Assembly: GCF_001602625.1 (NCBI RefSeq)
Contig: NZ_LECR01000003.1
Coordinates: forward strand, 42,635 to 53,010
Direction: 5' to 3'
DNA from: Sodalis-like endosymbiont of Proechinophthirus fluctus
Lineage (GTDB): Bacteria; Pseudomonadota; Gammaproteobacteria; Enterobacterales; Enterobacteriaceae
DNA: 10,376 nucleotides
Shown: positions 1-6,709 of the stretch, piece by piece
Layout: every line of letters starts with the position of its first letter
How positions within the stretch are numbered: position 1 is the stretch's first letter
The notes under the pieces: model-generated
The model's input: only the letters and a program-made list of their open reading frames with translations
Told to the model about the DNA's origin: nothing
Databases searched by the model: none
Position numbers and translations under genes: made by a program

Positions 1-735
1 TTTATACCCGTCCAGCTTCTGCTGGGTTATCATGCGCCGTTTGTCGTCAAGCACGACGCCGCCGCAATCATTAGCGATACACTGAGCGGACTGCAACATC
101 AGTTTAAGGTTCTGATGGGCATCACCATAGGAAGGTACCGTCATGAACATAGAGATCCCTAAAGTGGTGAAGTCAGCGATATCGTCAGGATTAAAAGAAC
201 CGGGCTTGACCATATTGGCCAGGCTAAATAGCACTGGTCCGCTGCCGGCAGGGTTTAGATGGCGGTGAAAAATATTCATTTTGCCGAACTGAAAACCGGC
301 CTGCAGTATACTTTGCAGCAATTCCTCGCCGCCTAACACCGTCCCGTTATGGGCGGCGACATGGAGCACCAGCACCGTTTCTTTTTCCCGCACCTGCAAC
401 GGCTTCGCCACGTCCACGTTTACGAGGTCAAGAGCAGCGGGCGGCACCACCTGCCCATCCTGTGACACGACAGGACGCAAGAACGGCACGTCGTCGTCGA
501 TACGGCCGATATCCACGTCGTCGTGATGACGCATATGCGCCACGAGAACCTCACCCACCCCCTCATCAGACAGCGACGGCTCGTCCTGATCCTGACGTTC
601 TTGTTTCAGTCGATTGACCGAGCGGTCGCGAAAAACCGAGGAGCGCTCTTTACGACTGGTCCATAGACCATGTAAAAGTAACGCTATAATTGCGATCGTA
701 CCCACTACGATTAATATCAGACGCAAACCCTGCAT
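1..735 (-). CDS. zipA: Cell division protein ZipA (3' end outside window)
   Basis: ZipA anchors and bundles FtsZ at the inner face of the cytoplasmic membrane in gamma-proteobacterial division. The minus-strand frame is open for all 245 codons from the ATG at 735 to the window edge. Residues 4-23 form one hydrophobic N-terminal helix ([20 protein letters not shown]), followed by the basic [14 protein letters not shown] segment typical of ZipA. From about residue 117 the FtsZ-binding domain begins ([13 protein letters not shown]) and continues through [38 protein letters not shown] and [17 protein letters not shown]. About 13 residues are probably missing at the C-terminus. The linker (about 40-116) is much shorter than in E. 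coli and is rich in Asp and Val rather than Pro and Gln. It is divergent from cysZ, as in E. coli. The gene is intact, which fits an essential role. Identification is certain. Confidence 0.97.
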   Translation of the reverse strand, partial: MQGLRLILIVVGTIAIIALLLHGLWTSRKERSSVFRDRSVNRLKQERQDQDEPSLSDEGVGEVLVAHMRHHDDVDIGRIDDDVPFLRPVVSQDGQVVPPAALDLVNVDVAKPLQVREKETVLVLHVAAHNGTVLGGEELLQSILQAGFQFGKMNIFHRHLNPAGSGPVLFSLANMVKPGSFNPDDIADFTTLGISMFMTVPSYGDAHQNLKLMLQSAQCIANDCGGVVLDDKRRMITQQKLDGYK

Positions 736-800
736 CACTTGTCATCTCATCTGTTCTAATTCATTACACATTGCCATAGCGGCAAACATTTACTCTCTTA

Positions 801-834
801 ACTGTATTTGCCTACATACTGTATTTGCCTACAT
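801..834. repeat. Two perfect tandem copies of a 17-bp unit
   Basis: The unit ACTGTATTTGCCTACAT occurs twice with no spacer and no mismatch (801-817 and 818-834). Two exact copies suggest a recent slippage duplication in the zipA upstream region, since an old one would have diverged. No function is evident. Confidence 0.9.
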
Positions 835-923
835 GAGTAAGTGCAAGTCTGCGGGTGCTTTCTGGCAAAAAGAGTTTTGCAAGCTATTTTTTCTGCTTTT
901 TCAGACAAAATTAACCAATAGGC

Positions 924-951
924 AGTTATAAACTCTAAAAAATAGTTATAA
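924..951. promoter_or_regulatory. Paired AGTTATAA boxes upstream of cysZ
   Basis: AGTTATAA occurs at 924-931 and again at 944-951, with starts 20 bp apart, close to two helical turns, 20-47 bp before the cysZ start. In enteric bacteria, genes of this pathway are commonly controlled by the LysR-type activator CysB, whose sites are AT-rich and poorly conserved. These boxes could be a CysB site or part of a promoter, but that is inference from spacing only. Confidence 0.25.
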
Positions 952-970
952 CCTTATCTATTCGGATAAA

Positions 971-1660
971 ATGGCGAAAAACGACATCCAAAAAGATATA
1001 AATTTCTATATCGGCGTGCATTATTTTCGCTGATTGGCGCGTTTAATCATGCTGCTCGGAATTAAACACTACGTACTGCTACCGCTATTAGGCGGCGCTT
1101 TTTGGTGGCTGTATTGACAGATCAGCATCTGGATCCCGCAGTTGATGAGCTACATTACATTGTGCGTGCTGGTGGTGCTACTGGTATTCTATTATTTCCT
1201 CAGTATCGTGGCCCATGTTGATAGCCGCTCTGTTCAGTGGCCTGTTTGCCGAACGGTTGGAATCGCACACGACAGGTCACGTTGCCCAGGACAGCGGCCT
1301 AGTGGATTTGATGCGAGATACGCTGCGTATGTTGCACCGCGAATTGATGAATATTACACTATCACACTGATATTACTAGTTCTGTATTTTATCCCCGCCA
1401 TCGGCCAAACGCTGGTTCCAGGGTTGTAGCTCCTCTTCAGAGCCTGGATACTGGCGATTCAATACCGCTATTATCCGTTCGATAATCAATAAGGTCCCGT
1501 TTCCAGCGATAAGAAGCCCGGCTGCACCTTCATAAGGTGGTGAGTATGCAGTTCCTGGGTGCTGGTAAACCTGTTTACCCTGATACCAATGGTGAATCTA
1601 GTGATATTACCAGTGGCGGTGTGTGGTGCTACCGGTAATATGGGTTAAAAGACATCGAGC
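971..1660 (+). pseudogene. cysZ: cysZ pseudogene (sulfate uptake membrane protein)
   Basis: CysZ is an inner-membrane sulfate permease feeding cysteine synthesis. The ATG at 971 opens a frame reading to IGVHYFR and then a stop at about 1031. The frame continues as LARLIMLLGIKHYVLLPLL and GGAFWWLY, matching the CysZ N-terminal region, with a few residues lost before GGAFWWL and a second stop just after it. It continues as WIPQLMSYI, with a hydrophobic stretch at 1142-1210. After frame changes come LYFIPAIGQTLVPGL (about 1385-1430), WILAIQYRYYPFDNQ (about 1447-1491), and NLFTLIPMVNLVILPVAVCGATG (about 1570-1636). Nearly the whole gene is present in order but cannot be translated. It sits upstream of a broken cysK, as in E. 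coli. Identity is secure; the 3' boundary is approximate. Confidence 0.9.
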
Positions 1661-1804
1661 CGGCTATACTAATATCCGGTTCTTAAAAAATTATATCTTA
1701 ATAATATAACGGTATACTATACTATCATTTCTACCCCTATTCTGAAAGGGTATGCTATGCTGAAAATCTCTTTCTTTTTCACCCGAACTAGTAAGGACTA
1801 AGTC
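1661..1804 (+). promoter_or_regulatory. Remains of the cysK promoter region
   Basis: This AT-rich spacer between the cysZ and cysK remnants contains possible -10 elements TATACT (1713-1718) and TATGCT (1751-1756). Neither has a good -35 partner. An AAGGA ribosome-binding site survives at 1793-1797, 7 bases before the mutated cysK start codon. Confidence 0.35.
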
Positions 1805-2690
1805 ATAAGCAAAATTTATGAAGTAAATTCACTAGTCACTCCGCTGGTCCCTATAAACCGTATAGGCAATGGTCGCATCCTGGCGAAGGTGGAATGGCAT
1901 AATCCCAGCTTCAGCGTCAAATGCCGCATCGGCACGAACATGATTTAGGACGCAGAGAAGAAGCGGGGTGTGCTTAAACTGGGTGTGGAGCTGGTGGAGG
2001 GAGCCTACCAGCGGCAAACCGGCATTGCTCTGGCCTATGCTGCGGAGAGACCCGCGGCTACAAAATAACGCTGACTATAACTGAGACGATGAGCAGCGAG
2101 CGCCGTAATCTTTTGAAAGCGCTGGGCGCTAACATGATGCTGACCGACAGTCTGAAAGGAATGAAAGGCGTCATTCTATTGCCAAGGCAGAAGAAATTGT
2201 CGCGACCGATTCCCGAGCGTTTCCTGATGTTGTAGCAGTTCAGTAATCCGGTTTAAGCCGGCCATTCACGAGCAGACCACTGGACGGAGGAAATCTGGCA
2301 AGACATCGACGGCCACATATACGTCTTTATCACCCCGGGGTCGGTTACCGTGGGCACCATCACCGACGTTAGCCGTTATCTGAAAAATACTCAGGGTAAG
2401 AACGTGTTTACTTTACCATCGCATTCGAACCTCTACTGATTCACCCATAATCACCTAGGCGCTGCCGGGGACGAAATCAAGCCCGGACCGCATAAAATCC
2501 AGGAAATCGGCGCCGGTTTCATTCCCAATAATCTAGATCTGAAACTTATCGATCGGGTTGAGAAAATCACTAACGATGAGGTCATCAGAACCTCATAGTG
2601 CCTGGTGGATATAAAGAAGGCATCCTGGATAGCATTTCTTCCAGCGAGCGCTATCTCAGCACCACACTGTTTACTTCGCCTGAATTATAA
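1805..2690 (+). pseudogene. cysK: cysK pseudogene (cysteine synthase A)
   Basis: CysK is the PLP enzyme that makes cysteine from O-acetylserine and sulfide. The start codon is ATA at 1805-1807 where homologues have ATG, directly after a preserved ribosome-binding site. The reading continues SKIYEVNSL, loses a few codons, then [19 protein letters not shown] and [11 protein letters not shown], which includes the PLP-binding lysine (VKCR). A stop follows at about 1948 where homologues have Trp. Further pieces are [80 protein letters not shown] and [16 protein letters not shown]. Near the end, EGILDSISS joins directly to SERYLSTTLF, missing about 28 residues. Several frameshifts and stops interrupt it. 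Identity is certain and it cannot encode the enzyme. Confidence 0.95.
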
Positions 2691-2715
2691 TAACGTCTGC
2701 TAAGCCAGCTTTTTG

Positions 2716-2744
2716 AAAAAAGCACCCTAGTGGGTGCTTTTTTT
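2716..2744 (+). terminator. Rho-independent terminator after cysK
   Basis: A perfect 12-bp stem has left arm AAAAAAGCACCC (2716-2727), loop TAGT (2728-2731) and right arm GGGTGCTTTTTT (2732-2743). It ends in a T run and starts 26 bases after the cysK stop. The A-tract before the hairpin lets it work in both directions. It is perfectly kept although cysK is dead. Confidence 0.92.
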
Positions 2745-2764
2745 ACATACTTGATCATATTGTT

Positions 2765-2950
2765 ATCCCCCACTAATTGATTTAGTTAGTTCTTTCTTGT
2801 ATTTAATAAAGAGATTAATTATTAATATTAAATTAATCATTATATTAATATTAAATTAGAAATAAACGATATATATCATATATATTTTATAATAAAGTAT
2901 TATAATAATTAATATCAAAAACATTCATACATAAAATTACGTAATTAAGC
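2765..2950. repeat. Extremely AT-rich spacer with short repeats and palindromes
   Basis: About 185 bases are almost entirely A and T, far from the composition of neighbouring genes. A 16-bp unit TATTAATATTAAATTA occurs twice with a 23-bp period (2820-2835 and 2843-2858) and contains the palindrome TTAATATTAA. There is an inverted repeat TATAATA / TATTATA with a 3-base loop at 2888-2904, and the palindrome GATATATATC near 2869-2878. There is no coding frame. It lies between the cysK terminator and the pts promoter. Confidence 0.8.
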
Positions 2951-2993
2951 AATTAATGCTGTGACGCCATGTCAGGACGAGTATCTCCTACGA

Positions 2994-3057
2994 TTGCGCC
3001 ACAGACTGCGACAACTATACTATAGGCTAAAGTGAATCTTTTAGGCTAAACTTTAGC
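2994..3057 (+). promoter_or_regulatory. ptsH promoter region
   Basis: A -10-like TATACT lies at 3016-3021 with a weak -35 candidate TTGCGC at 2994-2999 (16-base spacer). Just downstream, AGGCTAAA is repeated (from 3024 and again from 3043). The second copy forms a perfect 13-base inverted repeat GCTAAACTTTAGC at 3045-3057. From memory, the AGGCTAAAGT ... CTTTAG.TCCA stretch and the following leader to AAGTTRGGGAAATA resemble the E. coli ptsH leader, so this is the inherited promoter/leader. No transcription start is proven. Confidence 0.5.
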
Positions 3058-3097
3058 TCCATAACACTGATATCGTGTAATAAGTTAGGGAAATAAG

Positions 3098-3355
3098 ATG
3101 TACCAGCAAGAAGTTATGATTACTGCTCCTAATGGCCTCCATGCCAATCTCGCCGCTCAGTTTGTCAAGGAAGCCGAAGGCTTTAGTTCCGAAATCACCG
3201 TGACTTCCAATGGAAAAATCTCCAGCGCGAAAAGCCTGTTCAAACTACAAACCCTTGGTCTGACGCAGGGTACCGTCGTCACTATCGCCGCGAAAGGCGA
3301 GGATGAATAAAAGGCGGTAGAATATTTGGTTAAACTGATGACAGAGCTTGAGTAA
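3098..3355 (+). pseudogene. ptsH: ptsH pseudogene (HPr, phosphocarrier)
   Basis: HPr passes phosphate from enzyme I to the sugar-specific enzymes II. The ATG at 3098 follows TAGGGAAATA. Reading is [15 protein letters not shown], with the phospho-accepting His15 kept, but the next residues are ANL instead of the family's TRP, so Arg17 and Pro18 of the active site are lost. [10 protein letters not shown] and [19 protein letters not shown] (with Ser46) are well kept. After GEDE a TAA (3308-3310) replaces the usual Gln71 codon. In the same frame the missing C-terminal helix KAVEYLVKLMTELE then reads to the natural stop at 3353-3355. Truncation at 70 of 85 residues removes that helix. With the active-site changes, the product is very unlikely to work as HPr. 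It lies 49 bases before ptsI. Confidence 0.93.
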
Positions 3356-3404
3356 CATGCGGCCTGGTTTTTTAGTTAATATATATCATGAGTAAGGTAG
3401 TGTT

Positions 3405-5128
3405 ATGATTTCAGGCATTTTAGTATCACCTAGTTTCGCCTTTGGTAAGGTGCTGCTACTAAAAGATGAGATTATTATCAACCGAAAAAAGATTACCCCG
3501 GACCAAAAGTTGAGCCAGAAGTTGAACGCTTTCTTGCTGGACGCGCCAAAGCCTCCGCGCAGAGCTGTAAGCAATCAAAGCCAAAGCTTGTAAAACCTTC
3601 GGTGAAGAAAAGAAACCATCTTCGAAGGCCATATCATGTTATTTGAAGAAGAGCTTGAGCAAGACATCATAACCTTTATCAAATAAGAAACTCGCCAGAG
3701 CGGATTGCCGCTGTCTATACCGTGATTGAAACGCAGGCCAAAGCGCTGGAAGAACTCGACGACGAATACCTAAAGGAACGTGTCATCGATGTGCGCGATA
3801 TCGATAAACGTTTGCTGCGCAATGTTCTCGCTATGCCTATTATCTACTTGAGCGCCATCAGCGAGGAAGTCGTGCTGGTAGCGGTGGATTTGACACCGTT
3901 AGAAGCTGCGCAGCTGAATCTGGATAAAGTGTTGGGCTTCGCACAGATATCGGCGGCCTTACCTCCCATACTTCCATTATGGTGCCCTCGCTGGAGCTGC
4001 CGACGATTGTTGGGACAGGTAACATTACCAAGTAGATCGCCAACGGCGATTATTTGATTCTGGACGCCATCAACAATCAGATTTATATTAATCCCATACC
4101 GGCAGTGGAAAAGCGCTGCAAAGCCAAATACGTCGCAGAGAAGAGCGAACTGGCCAAACTCAAAGAATCTGCCCGCCACCGCGCTTGACGGCCATCAAAT
4201 GGAAGTCTGCCCTAATATCGGCTCTGTGCGCGACGTGGCGGGCGCTGAATGTAACGGCGAAGAAGGCATGGTCTTGTATCGCAAAGAGTTCCTGTTTATG
4301 GACTGCGATTCATTGCCTAGTGAAGAAGAGCAGTTCCAGACTTACAAACCTGTGGCGGAATCCATGCCTAAAGGTTCTATTATCGTGCGCACTATGATGT
4401 GGGTATCGGCGGCGACAAAGAATTGCCATATATAAATATGAATCTGCCAAAAGAGGACAATTCTTTCCTCAGCTGACGCGCCATCCGCATCGGGTTCGAT
4501 CGTAAAGATATGCTGCATGCGCAGATGCGAGCCATTCTGTGCGCCTCGGCGTTCGGCAAGCTGCGCATCATGTATCCGATGATCATTTCCGTGGAAGAAG
4601 TGCGCACCGTGAAGCATAAACTCTCGCTGTTAAAATCGCAGCTGTGCAAAGAGGGCAAGGCCTTCGATGAGGGCAGCGAAGTTGGCGTGATGGTGGGAAC
4701 AGCCCACTGCCGCGGTTATCGTGCGCTATCTGGCGCAGGAAGTCGATTTTTTTAGTATTGTGACAAACTACCTGAACCAGTATACTCTCGCCGCAGCGCG
4801 GTAATGAGTTTATTTCTCATCTGTATAATCCCATATCTCCGGCGGTACTGACATTAATTAAGCAAGTCATTGACGCGTCTCATGCTACGGACAAATGAAC
4901 CAGTATGTGCGGCGAGCTAGCGGGAGACGAACGTGCTACACTACTTTTATTATGGATAGAACTGGATGAATTTAGTATGAGTGCTATCTCTATCCCGTGC
5001 ATCAAGAAAATTATTCTCAACACCAATTTTATATATGAAAAATTATTATATGAAGCATTATCTCAGCTAACATAGGAAGAGTTGATGAATCTGATCAACA
5101 AATTTATTGAAGAAAAAAGTTTTGCTTA
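3405..5128 (+). pseudogene. ptsI: ptsI pseudogene (PTS enzyme I)
   Basis: Enzyme I transfers phosphate from phosphoenolpyruvate to HPr. The ATG at 3405, preceded by AAGGTAG, reads [20 protein letters not shown] as in E. coli. A frameshift near 3504-3509 moves the protein into another frame ([18 protein letters not shown]). More frame changes and stops follow, such as the TAA after DIITFIK near 3684. The longest clean part is about 3722-3950 ([19 protein letters not shown] to LDKVLGF). The active-site histidine is still encoded (3967-3969), but the preceding Arg is Leu ([10 protein letters not shown]). Later pieces include [32 protein letters not shown], a TGA where homologues have Trp just before [22 protein letters not shown] and LMNLINKFIEEK. 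Length is close to the full 575 codons, so decay is by point changes and small indels. The end is approximate. Confidence 0.95.
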
Positions 5129-5169
5129 TTTTACGACGCTGACCCGATATAAACATTTAGGAGAAGATT

Positions 5170-5680
5170 ATGGGTTTGTTCGATAAACTGAAATCTCTGG
5201 TTTCTGATGACAAGAAATACGCGGGAAGCATTGAAATAGTTGCACCTCTTTCGGGGGAAATTGTAAACATTGAAGATGTTCATTATGTAGTTTTTGATGA
5301 AAAGATCGTGGGTGATGGGATCGTCATCAATCCCAGTGGCAATAAAATTGCCGCTCCAGTAAGACGGGACGATCGGTAAAATTTTCGAGACTAATCACGC
5401 TTTCTCTATCGAATCCAACAGCAGCATTGAGTTGTTTATCCATTTCGGTATTAACACCGTTGAGCTGAAAGGTGAAGGATTCCGCCGTATCGCTGAAGAA
5501 GGTCAGCGTGTGAAAAAAGATGACGTTGTGATCGAGTTCAATCTGCCGTTGTTAGAAGAAAAAGCAAAATCGATCCTGACGCCGGTAGTGATTTCCAACA
5601 TGGATGAAATCAAAGAACTAGTGAAATTGTCCGGCAGCGTCGTGATCGGTGAAACGCCAATCATCCGCATCCGCAAGTAG
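5170..5680 (+). pseudogene. crr: crr, IIA-Glc, broken by one frameshift
   Basis: IIA-Glc carries phosphate to the glucose permease and regulates adenylate cyclase and several permeases. AGGAGA at 5157-5162 precedes the ATG at 5170. Frame one reads [20 protein letters not shown] to GNKIAAPV, then changes to a short tail and a stop at 5377-5379. Removing a single A (5361 or 5362, in GTAAGAC) restores [18 protein letters not shown] and carries the frame to the natural TAG at 5678-5680. The restored protein is 169 residues, exactly the E. coli length. Both histidine motifs are kept: FETNHAF and ELFIHFGIN (phospho-accepting His codon at 5441-5443). There is no other stop or indel. This is either a very recent inactivation, a site of slippage or frameshift expression, or a sequencing error. 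It contrasts with heavily decayed ptsI 41 bases upstream. Confidence 0.9.
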
Positions 5681-5732
5681 ACCCCTACCCCTTCATTGCC
5701 GGCCTCAGCGACGGTCAGACACAACTATAACA

Positions 5733-5760
5733 CAGCACTCAATGAGCGCTGCTGATTTTT
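5733..5760 (+). terminator. Probable terminator after crr
   Basis: An 8-bp stem CAGCACTC / GAGCGCTG (one A-C mismatch, loop AAT) at 5733-5751 is followed within 5 bases by TTTTT (5756-5760). It lies about 50 bases after the crr stop, where the pts operon should end. It is weaker than the cysK terminator. Confidence 0.55.
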
Positions 5761-5788
5761 GCTGTCGGCGGCCACGCCGTAAGCAGTT

Positions 5789-6240
5789 TTACTGCCAGCG
5801 GGGTAGCCGCAAATGAATTTGCAGTCCTCTCTCGCGGCCGTTATAGGCGCGACCAACCCGCTTTGCGTCAACAACACCTTGCTGGTGATCGCCAGCCCCA
5901 CAGGCCGTAGCCCTTACCGCTTTGCGATTAATTCACCTGCACAAAGGAAAGGGATTGAAGATACTGGACAGTTTCTCCTCTGCAATCCCCGGCCCCTGGT
6001 CGACCAAGCTAATCGTGAGCAGGCGATCTTTGACCGCTAGCTCCCAATCCCTCTTACCCTTAACCCGGCAATGAAAAACGCAGCGTATTTCACACGATGT
6101 TTTCCGCCGCGCAGCGCATCAGTTCCACTTTGCCTTTGACAGTATAGTCCCGCCGGCTGCTAGGCGGTCAGCGCAATTATCATGCGGGTGAGCTGCGCCT
6201 CGTAAAGGGCGTCATTTACCATCGCTAGGGTATATCGACA
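5789..6240 (-). pseudogene. Sensor histidine kinase pseudogene (C-terminal half)
   Basis: Read on the minus strand, three frames together give the catalytic half of a two-component sensor kinase. About 6222-6160 reads MVNDALYEAQLTRMIIALTA then a stop. After a frame change, KVELMRCAAENIV, stop, NTLRF (the N box, where a CGA Arg codon may have become TGA). In another frame, LAVKDRLLTISLVDQGPGIA and EEKLSSIFNPF (G1 and F boxes, about 6035-5947). GYGL and LAITSKVL follow (G2 box, broken by a frameshift near 5900), and the end is LQIHLRLPRWQ and a stop at 5789-5791. The ENIVxNTLRF and GLQ..LRLP features resemble CpxA-type kinases, but I do not assign a name. The phospho-accepting His region is not recognisable and no response regulator is in the window. 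Confidence 0.8.
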
Positions 6241-6318
6241 TGGTAATAATCTAACGATGTTACTATCCCTGGCCAGCCGCAGCTAGACAAATCAGGTTGA
6301 TATAAAAGGAGAGTCCGG

Positions 6319-6660
6319 ATGAAGAAAACCACTTTCGCGCTACTGTTGGCCTTGTTTAGCCCCTCCTTCTGGCTGCCCCCCGACGGTAATTTCCACCCAG
6401 ACAAAAAGCCTTACTTCGATCAAACAGGCGAAAACCATGCGCGATGGCGTCTAGGTAACGCTGAGCGGGAATATTCATCGTTAGTTTGGCAAGGAAACTA
6501 TGAATTTCATGACAAAACTAGCTCACTAGTGCTGCATATCGCGCCGGACGATTGGCACGGGGACGGATATCCCCCGACGATCTCATTGTCTTTAGTGGTA
6601 GACTGCATAAAGGCCAGAAGGGGATGTCGGTGGCGGTTTGAGCAGCTGCAAAAGCAATAA
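6319..6660 (+). CDS. Hypothetical exported protein, possibly frameshifted
   Basis: I do not recognise this protein. AAGGAGAG at 6307-6314 lies just before the ATG at 6319, a strong ribosome-binding site. Residues 1-18 look like a signal peptide (MKKTTFALLLALFSPSFW), though no good cleavage site follows. The middle has a protein-like character (AREYSS-type start, LVWQGNYEFHDKTSSLVLHI, APDDWHGDGYPP). The annotated frame then runs 113 codons to 6660 with a Cys/Arg-rich tail. One missing base at CCCCC (6571-6575) would instead give DDLIVFSGRLHKGQKGMSVA and a stop at 6639-6641, which looks more like a natural ending. It may therefore be a recently broken gene of about 107 codons. It lies between a dead kinase and convergent ypeA. 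Function unknown. Confidence 0.45.
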   Translation: MKKTTFALLLALFSPSFWLPPDGNFHPDKKPYFDQTGENHARWRLGNAEREYSSLVWQGNYEFHDKTSSLVLHIAPDDWHGDGYPPTISLSLVVDCIKARRGCRWRFEQLQKQ

Positions 6661-6709
6661 TCGCGCGGCGCTAAGACACGGCGAGCCCGCCCGCCTGTAT
6701 CTCCTTGTC

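Larger units (their letters stand above)
736..970. other. AT-rich zipA-cysZ divergent intergenic region
   Basis: No coding sequence is supported here. The stretch separates divergent zipA and cysZ, so it should hold both promoters, but I cannot place a convincing -35/-10 pair. It contains a perfect two-copy 17-bp tandem repeat (801-834) and two AGTTATAA boxes 20 bp apart (924-951). A plus-strand open frame at 614-931 crosses zipA and this spacer and has no protein-like character. Confidence 0.6.

Noticed and set aside
614..931. Plus-strand open frame over the zipA start and spacer
   Set aside because: No ribosome-binding site, Cys/Ile-rich nonsense composition, and it overlaps the intact zipA start on the other strand.
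2960..2975. Possible CRP site (TGTGA at 2960-2964) about 60 bases before the likely ptsH transcription start
   Set aside because: The left half is perfect but the expected right half TCACA is GTCAG, so only half a site exists.
3844..4179. Minus-strand open frame of 111 codons within ptsI
   Set aside because: Antisense to recognisable enzyme I codons; open only by chance.
5813..6040. Plus-strand open frame of 75 codons
   Set aside because: It lies opposite the histidine-kinase remnant, whose minus-strand motifs explain the sequence better.
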